Shown: positions 41,165 through 50,589 of the stretch, one piece after another | How the letters are laid out: every line of letters begins with the position of its first letter | Numbering within the stretch: the stretch's first letter is position 1 | The notes under the pieces: generated by a model | The model's database searches: none | Seen by the model: the letters and a program-made list of their open reading frames with translations, nothing else | Told to the model about the DNA's origin: nothing | Assembly: GCA_023417885.1 (NCBI GenBank) | Contig: JAEZED010000069.1 | Span: 24,420-88,419 of the forward strand | From: Planctomycetota bacterium | GTDB lineage: Bacteria; Planctomycetota; Phycisphaerae; Tepidisphaerales; Tepidisphaeraceae | DNA: 64,000 bases | Direction of reading: 5' to 3' | Program-made: the position numbers and the translations under genes

Positions 41165-43771
41165 ATGCCCCAACCGTTCGAATCGCCCCCGCCGTCGGTC
41201 TTCGACGGCCCGGCTCTTGGAGAAGGCACTTTCACCCGCCCCCTGCGGCGGGCTGATCTCCATTGCCACAGCGACGCCTCGAACAAGACGGGCGAGGCGA
41301 TGCTGAACATGATCCGCTGCCCCGAGAGCTACTCGCGGCCGCAGGATGTCTATGCCCAGGCGCTGCGGCGCGGGATGGACTTCGTGACGATCACGGATCA
41401 TGACTCGGTGGAGGGTGTCAGCCGCATCCTGGAGATGCCGGGCGTGCTGGTGGGCGAGGAGCTGACGTGCTGGTTTCCCGAGGACGGGTGCAAGATGCAC
41501 ATCCTCGTCTACGGGCACACACCCGAACAGCACGAGGATCTCCAGAAGCTGGCGCGGAATCTCTACGACGTCGCCGCCTACTTCGAGGAGCACAACCTCG
41601 CCCACAGCGTGGCGCACCCGATCTACCGGCAGAACGACAAGCTGGAGCGCTGGCACCTGGAGCGGCTGCTCCTGCTCTTCAAGAGCTTCGAGTGCCTCAA
41701 CGGCGCCCACAGCGCGCTGCATCGCGACGCCTTCGAGCCGCTGCTCGACTCGCTGACGCCCGACGAGATCGACCGGCTCAGCCAGGTCCATGGCATCAAG
41801 CCGCGCTGGGCCGACCCTTGGAAGAAGGGCCGCACCGCCGGCAGCGACGACCACGGCCTGCTCAACATCGGGCGCACGTGGACGGAGTTTCCGCCGGACG
41901 TGCGGACGCCGGAGGATGTCCTCCAGGCCATCCGCGACGGCCGGACGCGGCCCGGCGGCGAGGCGGGGAGCAGCCTGAAGCTTGCCCACACCTTCTGGGG
42001 CGTCGGGGTGCGCTACTACACGCGCCACCTGCTCGAGGCGGGCGGTCACAGGCCAAATCTGCCGGTGACGCTGCTCCAGACGCTTGCCGGGGAAACGCCC
42101 AAGCCTTCGAAGCTGAAGCTCCTGACCCTGGCGGCGAAGGGGAAGGCGACCAAGCTGCGCCGCCGCTTCTTCGCGCGCCTCGCCGGGCAGGAGATCTCGC
42201 CGACGAGCGGGCTGATCAAGAACCTGTTCGTCGAGAGCGTGAAGCGCAGGCTCGGCGAGCATCCCGGGCTGATCGCGGAGCTGGAGAAGGGACTCCCGCC
42301 GCTGGGGGCGCACGAGGAGATCCTGGCGTTCGTGAACGCCGTGAACCGCGACGTCAGCCAGGGGGTGGCCGGCAGCATCTCCAGCTCGATCGACCGGGCG
42401 AGCCTGGTGGGGCTGTTCGACTCGATCGGCGCCGCGCTGGCGCAGCAGTTCGTGCTCTCCCCCTACTACTTCTCCCTGTTCCACCAGAACAAGGAGCGCC
42501 GCCTGCTGCCGAGCATTACGCGGCAGGACGTGCGCCGGCGCGGCGACGCGCTGCGGGTCGGGCTCTTCACCGACACGTTCGACGACATCAACGGCGTCGG
42601 CCGGTTCATCCGCGACATGGGCCGCCTGGCGCACGAGTCGGGACGCGAGCTGATCGTTCACACCAGCACGCCGGCGGAGGAGCTGAAGTTCAGCGAGGCC
42701 GACGCGCCGTTCCGGCGCAACTTCCTCCCGCTGGTCAGCCGGCCGATGCCGTATTACAGCGAGCTGAAGGTGAACATTCCGCCCGTGCTGGAGGTGCTGG
42801 AGTGGGCGGATCGCCAGCAGTTCGACGTGATCCACGTGAGCACCCCCGGCCCGATGGGCCTCGTCGGCCTGCTGGCGGCGCGGATGCTGCGCGTGCCGGT
42901 GCTGGCGACGTATCACACCGATTTCCCGGCTTACGTCGAGAAGCTCACGCGCGACCACCGCCTCGCCGGCGCCGCGGGCCAGTACATGCGCTGGTTCTAT
43001 GCGATTCCCGAGGCGGTCTTCAGCCGGAGCAGCGCCTATCGCTTCAATCTCGTCGACCTCGGGATCCGCGAGGAGCGGCTGCGCACGATCCGTGCCGGCA
43101 TCGACCTCGAGAAGTTCAACCCGGGCCAGGCCAACCCCGCGCTGCTGCGCGAGATGGGCGTGGACACGAGCCGGACGCCCGCGGTGCTGCTCTACGCGGG
43201 ACGCGTCAGCGTCGAGAAGAACCTGCCGCTGCTGGTGCGCGCCTTCAAGCAGCTTTCGACGCGCCGGCGTGACGTCTGCCTCATCGTGGCGGGCGACGGG
43301 CCGTATCGCCAGGAGATGCAACAGGAGCTCGCCGGCCTGCCCGCCTTCTTCCCCGGTTACTGCGACGACCGGCGCCTGGCTGCGCTCTACGCCAGCGCAA
43401 CGCTCTTTGTCTTCCCCAGCCGGACGGACACGCTCGGACAGGTGGTGATGGAGGCGCAGGCCTGCGCCCTGCCCTGCCTGGTCGCGCCCGAGGGAGGGCC
43501 GAAGGAGACGGTCGTGGACGGCGAGACGGGCCTCGTCCTGCCGGCGACGGAGCCGGGCCTCTGGTGCGACGCAATCGACGATCTGCTGGCGGACCCGGAG
43601 CGGCTGGCACGCCTGCGCTCCGCCAGCGCCCGACGCGGCGCGCGGTTCGGAATCCAGCGGAGCTTTGAGACGTTCTGGAGCGAGCATGTCCGCGTCGGCG
43701 ACCCGCCGCGACCGGACGATCCGCGCATCCCCGCGCCCCTTCCCCCGGGCGCGGTGCTGCCGCTGCAATGA
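41165..43771 (+). CDS. PHP-domain / family 4 glycosyltransferase fusion
   Basis: An 868-residue fusion. The N-terminal PHP phosphoesterase-like domain (about 30-320) has metal-site motifs RADLHCHSDASNKTG, TITDHDSVEG, HSVAHPIY and GSDDHG. A helical linker (about 320-480) follows, then a GT-B glycosyltransferase of family 4 (about 490-840; GLFTDTFDDINGVGRFIRDM, LYAGRVSVEKNLPLLVRAFK, FFPGYCDDRRLAALYASATL, PSRTDTLGQVVMEAQACALP). ATG 41165 is preferred; GTG 41084 would add 27 residues without homology. It may synthesise a mannosyl- or glycosyl-lipid, with PHP activity unassigned. Confidence 0.88.
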   Translation: MPQPFESPPPSVFDGPALGEGTFTRPLRRADLHCHSDASNKTGEAMLNMIRCPESYSRPQDVYAQALRRGMDFVTITDHDSVEGVSRILEMPGVLVGEELTCWFPEDGCKMHILVYGHTPEQHEDLQKLARNLYDVAAYFEEHNLAHSVAHPIYRQNDKLERWHLERLLLLFKSFECLNGAHSALHRDAFEPLLDSLTPDEIDRLSQVHGIKPRWADPWKKGRTAGSDDHGLLNIGRTWTEFPPDVRTPEDVLQAIRDGRTRPGGEAGSSLKLAHTFWGVGVRYYTRHLLEAGGHRPNLPVTLLQTLAGETPKPSKLKLLTLAAKGKATKLRRRFFARLAGQEISPTSGLIKNLFVESVKRRLGEHPGLIAELEKGLPPLGAHEEILAFVNAVNRDVSQGVAGSISSSIDRASLVGLFDSIGAALAQQFVLSPYYFSLFHQNKERRLLPSITRQDVRRRGDALRVGLFTDTFDDINGVGRFIRDMGRLAHESGRELIVHTSTPAEELKFSEADAPFRRNFLPLVSRPMPYYSELKVNIPPVLEVLEWADRQQFDVIHVSTPGPMGLVGLLAARMLRVPVLATYHTDFPAYVEKLTRDHRLAGAAGQYMRWFYAIPEAVFSRSSAYRFNLVDLGIREERLRTIRAGIDLEKFNPGQANPALLREMGVDTSRTPAVLLYAGRVSVEKNLPLLVRAFKQLSTRRRDVCLIVAGDGPYRQEMQQELAGLPAFFPGYCDDRRLAALYASATLFVFPSRTDTLGQVVMEAQACALPCLVAPEGGPKETVVDGETGLVLPATEPGLWCDAIDDLLADPERLARLRSASARRGARFGIQRSFETFWSEHVRVGDPPRPDDPRIPAPLPPGAVLPLQ

Positions 43772-43827
43772 GATCAACCGCCGATTGTGCTTCCGACTCA
43801 CGCCGCCCCACGTAAGATGAGGGCGCC

Positions 43828-45513
43828 ATGGGTGGCCGCTCCCCGATCCTCCTGATGCTGCTGGCGACGCTGATGTGCGTGTCGCTGGGCGCCGGCCTGC
43901 GCTCATCCGTCCAGGATCAGCCCGAAGGGCGGCGGCACGGCGTCGAGCGGGTGCGCGACGGCCTCGCCGAGACAAGCGCAGGCATGCAGGAGATCACCGA
44001 CGACATCTCCGCCGAGCTGCGGCGACGGTGGCTGGAGGATGGAAAGGTGCATGTCGTGGTCGTCGAGGCGCAGGGGGAGGTGGACAACTTCCTGCGCGAC
44101 AGCATCCAGTCGCGCATCAACACCGCCCGCAACCTCGGGGCGGAAGTGGTGATCCTGAAGCTGGACACCTACGGCGGACTCGTGACTGCCGGGCTGGAGA
44201 CCAGCCGCTTCATCAAGCAGCAGGACGACCTTTACATCCTCTGCTTCGTCGACGAGAAGGCGATCAGCGCCGGTGCGATGATCGCGATGGCGTGCGATGC
44301 CATCGCGATGGAGCCCGCGAGCCAGATCGGCGACTCGGGTGTCATCTCCGTCGGCGCCGGCGGCGCGGAGCAGGTGGACCCGACGAACCGGGCGAAGATC
44401 GAGAGCCCCGTCGTCGCCGACTTCCTCGACTCCGCCGAGCGCAACGGCTACAGCCCCCTTCTGGCCGAGTCGTTCGTGCGCGTGGGAGCCGAGGTCTTCT
44501 TCGTCCGGAACCTCGAGACCGGCGAGCGACGGTTTGTCGATCGCGAGACGTACGAACGGCTCACCGGCGCCAGCGCCTTCGGCGATGAGCAACCGGCGTG
44601 GGCCGACGTGCCTGACGTGCCGGTGCCGCTGGACGGTGCCGACAGCCTTCTGACCCTCGGCGAGCTGACCGCGGAGCGCGTGGGGCTTTCGATCGGCACC
44701 TATCCCTCCGTCGACGTGCTGGCCGAGTCGATGGGGTGGACGATCGTGACGACGCTGCGGCCGTCGGCGGGCGAGAAGCTGGTCGGCTTCCTCTCGAACT
44801 ACGCGGTGCGCGGCGCCTTGATCATGGTGCTCTTCCTGGGCATCTACATGAGCCTTTCCCACCCTGGCACGGGGCTGCCGGAGGTGGTGAGCGCCCTGTG
44901 CCTGGCAGTGCTGTTCGGCGTGCCGCTGCTGACGGGCTTCGCGCAGTGGTACGAAGTGCTGCTCGTGCTCGTAGGCGTGCTGCTTCTGGCGGTGGAACTG
45001 TTCCTGATACCGGGCTTCGGCGTGGCCGGGGTCACGGGGATCGTCTCGATCCTGCTGGGGCTGGCGCTGACGTTCGTCGCGCCGTTGGCGCCGGCGGGGT
45101 TGCCGGTCGGCTTCGGCGTGGACTGGTCGCAGCTCGGCTACGGCCTGCTCACTGTCGTCATTTCCCTCGCATGCAGCGTGCTGCTCTGGTTCTGGCTGAG
45201 CCGGTACCTGCCGAAACTCCCCTACGCCCACCGCCTGATCCTCAAGGACGACGTGCTCCCGCCGGACGAGGCCCTCCAGCGCGCCGCCCACGCCGCGGCC
45301 TGGCCGCTGCCGGGCATGGTCGGCGTCGCCGTCAGCGACCTCCGACCCGGTGGGACAGCCAAGTTCGCCATCTCCGAAGGCGACCCGGACGACACGGCTA
45401 ACGCCGACGTCATCAGCGACCGCGGCTTCGTTTCCGCCGGCACGCGCCTCACCGTGGTGGACGTGGCGGGAAACCGGGTCGTGGTGCGGCCGGGCGTCGA
45501 GCCGGAGGCCTAG
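43828..45513 (+). CDS. NfeD1-type membrane-bound ClpP-class serine protease
   Basis: A 561-residue protein. An N-terminal signal or membrane helix is followed by a ClpP/SppA-like protease domain (about 75-300; VHVVVVEAQGEVDN, LKLDTYGGLVTAGLETSRFI, EKAISAGAMIAMACDAIAME), with a serine in ISAGAM as candidate nucleophile. A membrane domain of five or six helices (about 330-470) and a C-terminal OB-fold NfeD domain (about 490-555, VGVAVSDLRPGGTAKF) follow. It is encoded before a second NfeD protein and FloA, the usual NfeD-flotillin pairing. Confidence 0.9.
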   Translation: MGGRSPILLMLLATLMCVSLGAGLRSSVQDQPEGRRHGVERVRDGLAETSAGMQEITDDISAELRRRWLEDGKVHVVVVEAQGEVDNFLRDSIQSRINTARNLGAEVVILKLDTYGGLVTAGLETSRFIKQQDDLYILCFVDEKAISAGAMIAMACDAIAMEPASQIGDSGVISVGAGGAEQVDPTNRAKIESPVVADFLDSAERNGYSPLLAESFVRVGAEVFFVRNLETGERRFVDRETYERLTGASAFGDEQPAWADVPDVPVPLDGADSLLTLGELTAERVGLSIGTYPSVDVLAESMGWTIVTTLRPSAGEKLVGFLSNYAVRGALIMVLFLGIYMSLSHPGTGLPEVVSALCLAVLFGVPLLTGFAQWYEVLLVLVGVLLLAVELFLIPGFGVAGVTGIVSILLGLALTFVAPLAPAGLPVGFGVDWSQLGYGLLTVVISLACSVLLWFWLSRYLPKLPYAHRLILKDDVLPPDEALQRAAHAAAWPLPGMVGVAVSDLRPGGTAKFAISEGDPDDTANADVISDRGFVSAGTRLTVVDVAGNRVVVRPGVEPEA

Positions 45514-45537
45514 GCACGGATAGGCGCACGCCACCTC

Positions 45538-46050
45538 ATGGAACCGCTGATTCTCATCCTCGTGCTCGTCGTCGTGGGCCTGGTGCTGCTCGTGGGAGAC
45601 CTGTTTCTCCCCAGCGCCGGCATCATGAGCGTCCTGGGGATCGGCTGCTTCCTCACCGCGATTATCGTCTGCTTCACGATCGACCGGTGGCTGGGCCTGG
45701 GCGTGCTGTTCGCGGCGGTGATCGGCAGCCCCTTCATCGGCATGGCGGTGGTGCGCGCCTGGCAACGGACGCCGATCGGAAGGAAGATGATCCTGAGCCA
45801 TGCCGAGGCGGCCCCCGCGCGGCAGGTGGTGCGCGTCGGCCAGGTGGGCCGGGCCCTGAGCATGTTGCGGCCGATGGGGGAGTGCACCTTCGGAACGGAA
45901 CTGGGGGAGGTGGTGATCGAGTGCCGCAGCGAGTTCGGCGACCTCCCGCCGGACACGCCGGTGCGCGTGACGCACTTCAAGGACGGGATCGCCACCGTCC
46001 GGGCGATTGAACCTGAGGGCAACGAACACGAGACGAGCGATACTCAATGA
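45538..46050 (+). CDS. Small NfeD-like membrane protein
   Basis: A 170-residue protein with two to three N-terminal membrane helices (about 2-70) and a C-terminal OB-like NfeD domain (VGQVGRALSMLRPMGECTFG, VVIECRSEFGDLPPDTPVRV). It lacks the protease domain. Its stop overlaps the floA start by 4 bases (ATGA), consistent with membrane-microdomain function alongside FloA. Confidence 0.85.
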   Translation: MEPLILILVLVVVGLVLLVGDLFLPSAGIMSVLGIGCFLTAIIVCFTIDRWLGLGVLFAAVIGSPFIGMAVVRAWQRTPIGRKMILSHAEAAPARQVVRVGQVGRALSMLRPMGECTFGTELGEVVIECRSEFGDLPPDTPVRVTHFKDGIATVRAIEPEGNEHETSDTQ

Positions 46051-47111
46051 CCAACTGCTTCGAATCCACGCTCACGCCGATGCTGGCGGCCTCCCCGGTG
46101 GACACCACGCCCGGCACCGCGATCTTCTGGGGCCTGGTGGCGATCGCCGCCCTGATCATCCTGGTCGTCATCGCGGTGCTGAGTCGCTACATCAAGCTCT
46201 ACGTCCAGGCCCTGGTCAGCGGCGTGCACATCGGGATCATCGACCTCGTCGGGATCCAGCTGCGCAAGCTCAACCCGACCGCCATCGTCAACGCCCGCAT
46301 CCAGGCCAGCCGCGCCGGGCTCGACATCTCGCAGAGCCAGATGGAGAGCCACATCCTCGCCGGCGGAAACCTCATGCGCGTCATCAACGCCATGATCGCC
46401 GCCGACAAGGCGGGGATCGACCTGCCCTGGACGAACGCGACCGCCATCGACCTCGCCGGCCGTGACATCTTCGAGGCGATACAGACGAGCGTCTATCCGA
46501 AGGTGATCGACGTGCCCAGTCGGGAGATGGGCCGGCAGACGATTGACGCGGTAGCGAAGGATGGCATCCAGCTCAAGGTCAAGGCCCGGGTGACGGTGCG
46601 CACGAACATCAAGCGCCTTGTCGGCGGGGCGACCGAGGAGACGATCGTCGCCCGCGTCGGCGAGGGGATCGTGACCAGCATCGGCTCGGCACAGACCTAT
46701 GGCGAGGTGCTGGAGAACCCCGACAAGATCAGCAAGTCGGTGCTTCAGAAGGGGCTGGACGCCAACACCGCCTTCGAGATTCTCTCGATCGACATCGCCG
46801 ACGTGGACGTGGGGGAGAACGTCGGCGCCAAGCTGATCGCCGAGCAGGCCGAGGCGGAGAAGCGCCGCTTCCAGGCCGAGGCGGAGAAGCGCCGCGCCCT
46901 GGCCGTTGCGCTGGAGCAGGAGAACATCGCCAAGGTCGCCGAGAACCGCGCCTTCGTTGTGCTCGCCGAGGCGGAGGTGCCCAAGGCGATGGCGGAGGCC
47001 TTCCGCAGCGGCAACCTCGGGATCATGGATTACTACCGGATGAAGAATGTGGAGGCGGACACGGCCATGCGCAACACGTTCGCCGATCCGGAAGAGAAGA
47101 GCAGCACCTAG
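46047..47111 (+). CDS. floA: Flotillin-like protein FloA
   Basis: A 354-residue membrane-microdomain scaffold. One N-terminal helix (about 25-45), then the FloA/YqfA core with highly conserved stretches (LVSGVHIGIIDLVGIQLRKL, IQASRAGLDISQSQMESHIL, AADKAGIDLPW) and a C-terminal coiled coil with Glu/Ala/Arg repeats (EQAEAEKRRFQAEAEKRRAL). Usual length. Coupled to the NfeD gene upstream. Confidence 0.95.
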   Translation: MTNCFESTLTPMLAASPVDTTPGTAIFWGLVAIAALIILVVIAVLSRYIKLYVQALVSGVHIGIIDLVGIQLRKLNPTAIVNARIQASRAGLDISQSQMESHILAGGNLMRVINAMIAADKAGIDLPWTNATAIDLAGRDIFEAIQTSVYPKVIDVPSREMGRQTIDAVAKDGIQLKVKARVTVRTNIKRLVGGATEETIVARVGEGIVTSIGSAQTYGEVLENPDKISKSVLQKGLDANTAFEILSIDIADVDVGENVGAKLIAEQAEAEKRRFQAEAEKRRALAVALEQENIAKVAENRAFVVLAEAEVPKAMAEAFRSGNLGIMDYYRMKNVEADTAMRNTFADPEEKSST

Positions 47112-47126
47112 CGGGCCGGCGACTCC

Positions 47127-47774
47127 ATGAGCGATCCGATTCAGATCCTCCCGCTGCACCTGGCCGAGGCCGACGAGGTCGTGAAGATCCTCATCGGCGT
47201 GGTCTTCGCCGTGATCTGGATCGCGGCGCAGGCTGTCGCCGCCGCCGGGGCGAGAAAGAAGCGACGGGAGCGGCAAACGGCGCAGGGTCTGGCTCTACCC
47301 CGCCAGCCCAACGCGGCGCCGGAGCCTTCGGAGCACGCACAGCTCGAGCGTCACCTGCGGCAGCAGCGCGAGGAAACGCGACGCCGAATGCAGCAGCCCG
47401 ACAGGCAGCAGCAGCGTGCCCGGACGCAGGAGCCGCGGGCGATCCGGGAGCTGCGCCAGGTCATGGGTGGCGTGGAGCGGGCCAAGGCCGCGCCGCAGAA
47501 ACGGAAGCCCAAGCAGGCCGTCCCGGCAGCCGCTGCCGAGTGGCCGCGCCGGGGGATCCCGGCCGACAGCACCATGCCGCTCGGCGCCGGAACGGGGATA
47601 CGGGCCGGGGAGATCGGCAGCGACAGCGAAGAGCAGGCCGTTATGGAGGCGGCACGGCGCCGGAGCATCCACGGCGTCCGGTCACTCCTGACGCCGCGCA
47701 ACGCCCGCAACGTCATCCTCGCGGGGGAAGTGCTCGGACCGCCGGTCGCGCTCCGGGAAGAGGCGTCACGATGA
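47127..47774 (+). CDS. Hypothetical membrane-anchored protein downstream of floA
   Basis: A 215-residue protein with one N-terminal hydrophobic helix (VVKILIGVVFAVIWIAAQAV, about 19-38), followed by a very basic, Gln/Arg-rich low-complexity cytoplasmic tail. It starts 15 bases after floA and so is likely co-transcribed. It has a similar position in other planctomycete floA loci as far as I recall, but this is not certain. It overlaps the convergent ArsR gene by 9 bases. Confidence 0.65.
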   Translation: MSDPIQILPLHLAEADEVVKILIGVVFAVIWIAAQAVAAAGARKKRRERQTAQGLALPRQPNAAPEPSEHAQLERHLRQQREETRRRMQQPDRQQQRARTQEPRAIRELRQVMGGVERAKAAPQKRKPKQAVPAAAAEWPRRGIPADSTMPLGAGTGIRAGEIGSDSEEQAVMEAARRRSIHGVRSLLTPRNARNVILAGEVLGPPVALREEASR

Positions 47775-48068
47775 GACCCTGGCCGCTGGCGCGAGGCGCC
47801 GGCGCAGGTGTTCGAGATAGGCCTCCACCGCCCGCGGGCGCGCCGAGAGCATGAGGCACTGCCCTTCCTTGCGCCCCGCAACGAGCCCTGCCGCCATCAG
47901 TTCCTTGAGGTGGTGGGAAATCGTCGCCTGCGAAACCGGAAAGAGCGGGACGATGTCGCGGCACGCGACCTCCCCGTCCGCCCGGAAGACCTCCTCCAGG
48001 ATCGCAAACCGCTGCGGGTCGGCGAGGGCCTTGCAGATCTTCTCGAACTGTTCCTGCGAGGGCGGCAT
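47766..48068 (-). CDS. ArsR-family transcriptional regulator
   Basis: A 100-residue winged-helix repressor: KICKALADPQRFAILEEVFR, then ACRDIVPLFPVSQATISHHL (recognition helix) and KELMAAGLVAGRKEGQCLML. No metal-binding cysteine motif (such as CxC in the alpha3 helix) is seen, so the signal may be other than metal. ATG 48068 gives a typical length; a longer frame to 48137 is possible. It faces the floA-linked gene convergently. Confidence 0.85.
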   Translation of the reverse strand: MPPSQEQFEKICKALADPQRFAILEEVFRADGEVACRDIVPLFPVSQATISHHLKELMAAGLVAGRKEGQCLMLSARPRAVEAYLEHLRRRLAPAARVSS

Positions 48069-48149
48069 AGGCGGAGTCCCGCGAGCTTCCCGCGGGGACG
48101 AACCAGGAGAATAGCGACTGCGATGCAGGCCCGCCATGTCGGCGGCGGA

Positions 48150-50027
48150 TCAGCCGACTGCCGCCTCGCGACGGCTCAGGTGCACCGCCAGCAGCGTCAC
48201 ATCCGCCGGGGTGACGCCGCTCAGGCGCAGCGCCTGGCCCAGCGAGCGTGGCGTGAAGCGGCCCAGCGTTTCCCGCGCTTCGCGGCGAAGGCCGGTGACG
48301 CTCGCGTAGTCGAGGTCGCCGGGAATCAGCTTCGTCTCGAGCCGCGAGAACTCCTCAAGCTGGCGCGACTGGCGCTGGAGGTAGCCGTCGTACTTCGCCC
48401 GCACCTCCACCCGCCGCGCCACATCCGCATCAACCACGATCCCATGCTGTGCCGCGAGCGCAGCGAGCGCCACCCCCGGCGCCCGCGCCCGGTCGAAGAG
48501 CGTCTTCCCCTCCACCCACGTCCGCTTGAGCGTCTCGACGCACGCCTCCACCGCGCTTCGCCGCCCGATGAACGCCGTCCAGCGATCGTCTCCCACAGTG
48601 CCCACCTCCCGCCCCACCGGGGTCAGGCGCTCGTCGCCATTGTCGGCGCGCAGGTGCAGGCGATGCTCGGCGCGGCTCGTGAACATCCGGTACGGCTCGG
48701 TGGGCGGCTTGGTGACGAGGTCGTCGATCATCACGCCGATGTACGCCTGGTCGCGCCGCAGCACGAAGTCCGCCACGCCCGTCGCGGCGAATCGCGCCGC
48801 GTTCACGCCGGCGACATACCCCTGCCCCGCGGCCTCCTCGTAGCCGCTCGTGCCGTTGATCTGCCCTGCCAGGAAGAGCCCCGACACGAGCTTAGTCTCG
48901 AGCGTCGAGCGGATCTGCCGCGGCCAGACCATGTCGTACTCGACGGCGTACCCCCAGCGGATGACCTCGGCCCGCTCGAGCCCGGGCACGTTCTCGAGCA
49001 CCGCCCGCTGCACGTCCGCGGGGAGGCTCGTGCTGATGCCGTTGCAGTAGATCTCGTCGGTGTCGAGCGATTCGGGCTCGAGGAAGACCTGGTGCTGCTG
49101 CTTCTGGGCGAAGCGCACGACCTTGTCCTCGATGCTCGGGCAGTAGCGCGGGCCGACGCTCTCGATCTGGCCGGAGAACATCGGGGCCCGGTGGAGATTC
49201 GCCCGGATCACGTCGTGCGCCGCCGGCGTCGTATGGCCGATGTGGCAGCAGACCTGCCGCAGCGGAGGCGACCAGGCCTTGCCATACTCGTGCAGATAGC
49301 TGAAGGGCCCAGGCGCCTCGTCCCCCGGCTGGATCTCGAAGGCGGACCAGTCGATGCTCCCCGCGCGCAGCCGCGGGGGCGTGCCGGTCTTGAGGCGGCC
49401 AAGTTCGAAACCGAGTCTCGCCAGGTGTCCGGAAAGCGTCCGGGCCGCCTTCTCCCCGGCGCGCCCGCCCTCGGTCTTCGTCTCCCCGGTGTGCATCAGC
49501 CCACGCATGAACGTGCCGGTCGTAACGACGACGGCCGGCGCGCGCAGCTCGCGCCCGTCAGCCAGCCGCACGCCGGCAGCACGCGCATGTGCTTCATGCA
49601 GGACGCCGTCGGTCGAACCAGCCTCGCCGGTACGGGTCAGCAGCTCCGCGACCTCCCCCTCCAGGATCGTGATCCCGCGCGCCGCCTCGAGGATCTCTCG
49701 TACCACCTGCGCGTAGCGATACTTGTCACACTGCGCCCGCGGGCCATGCACCGCGGGCCCCTTGCTGGCGTTGAGCATCCGGAACTGGATCCCCGCGGCG
49801 TCCGCCGCCAGCCCCATGAGGCCGCCCAGGGCGTCCACTTCGCGAACGATCTGCCCCTTGGCGCTGCCCCCGATGGCGGGGTTGCAGCTCATCTGCCCGA
49901 TCCTGGAGGCGTCGAGCGTGATCAGGGCGACGCTGGCTCCCATCAGCGCAGCAGCCCACGCCGCCTCGGCGCCGGCATGACCGCCGCCGATCACGATGAC
50001 ATCGTGTTTCTGGTGATGACCGACCAC
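48150..50027 (-). CDS. mnmG: tRNA uridine 5-carboxymethylaminomethyl modification enzyme MnmG
   Basis: FAD-dependent enzyme acting with MnmE on wobble uridine of tRNA. The dinucleotide-binding motif is VIVIGGGHAGAEAAWAAALM, with SCNPAIGGSAKGQIVREVDA and KTGTPPRL, SGLFLAGQINGTSGYEEAAG and GVMIDDLVTK. 625 residues, full length. It lies upstream of the ArsR gene in the same direction but not closely coupled. Confidence 0.96.
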   Translation of the reverse strand: MVGHHQKHDVIVIGGGHAGAEAAWAAALMGASVALITLDASRIGQMSCNPAIGGSAKGQIVREVDALGGLMGLAADAAGIQFRMLNASKGPAVHGPRAQCDKYRYAQVVREILEAARGITILEGEVAELLTRTGEAGSTDGVLHEAHARAAGVRLADGRELRAPAVVVTTGTFMRGLMHTGETKTEGGRAGEKAARTLSGHLARLGFELGRLKTGTPPRLRAGSIDWSAFEIQPGDEAPGPFSYLHEYGKAWSPPLRQVCCHIGHTTPAAHDVIRANLHRAPMFSGQIESVGPRYCPSIEDKVVRFAQKQQHQVFLEPESLDTDEIYCNGISTSLPADVQRAVLENVPGLERAEVIRWGYAVEYDMVWPRQIRSTLETKLVSGLFLAGQINGTSGYEEAAGQGYVAGVNAARFAATGVADFVLRRDQAYIGVMIDDLVTKPPTEPYRMFTSRAEHRLHLRADNGDERLTPVGREVGTVGDDRWTAFIGRRSAVEACVETLKRTWVEGKTLFDRARAPGVALAALAAQHGIVVDADVARRVEVRAKYDGYLQRQSRQLEEFSRLETKLIPGDLDYASVTGLRREARETLGRFTPRSLGQALRLSGVTPADVTLLAVHLSRREAAVG

Positions 50028-50046
50028 GCCGGGATGGTACGTCGGG

Positions 50047-50388
50047 CTACCGATGCCTGAACCGCAGCAGGAGCAATCCAGCCACGACCGTCAGCATCGC
50101 AATCGTCCACCATCCCCAGGGCGGCAGCGCCGACACCTCCGCCTCCCCCGCCACACGCACGCCACGCCAGGCGCTGAGAATGCCCAGCGTCAGCAGCGGA
50201 AACGCCAGCCTTCCGGCCCAGCGGCGGGGACTGTTGAATGGCTCCTCGGCCCGATCAGCCGGGAGCCGGGGCCACCACCCCTCGGTCTCCGCTGCCCCGC
50301 CGTCCGTTGGATCAGGCCGCACGGCAGGCAGCCCCGCCGGGTTCGGCGAAGGCGTCCCGGGCTCGAGATGACCTGTCTGATCCGGCAT
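50047..50388 (-). CDS. Small membrane protein
   Basis: A 113-residue protein beginning MPDQTGHLEPGTPSPNPAGL, a Pro/Gly-rich N-terminus followed by two hydrophobic segments (RLAFPLLTLGILSAW; GWWTIAMLTVVAGLLLLRF). No family recognised. The start 50388 is preferred over 50559. It lies just upstream of mnmG on the same strand. Confidence 0.5.
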   Translation of the reverse strand: MPDQTGHLEPGTPSPNPAGLPAVRPDPTDGGAAETEGWWPRLPADRAEEPFNSPRRWAGRLAFPLLTLGILSAWRGVRVAGEAEVSALPPWGWWTIAMLTVVAGLLLLRFRHR

Positions 50389-50589
50389 GAGACGGCTCAC
50401 AGCCGTTTGGCGCGGGCCTTGCGGCGCTATCGGCGGCCCAAGGGTACAGTGAAACGGGCTGGAGGCCGATGTACGCAGAAAGCAGGAGGCCGACACGTCA
50501 CGGCCCACCTTGGGGTGGCAGTTATCGGGCAGTTTGATTAAGTTAGCCGTGTCTTTCAAGCCGCGGCCATCGAAGGTGGGAACACGGCG

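Noticed and set aside
41078..43975. A 965-codon minus-strand open frame
   Set aside because: It is antisense to the PHP-glycosyltransferase gene, with His/Arg/Glu-rich composition typical of a reverse shadow in high-GC DNA and no recognisable domain.
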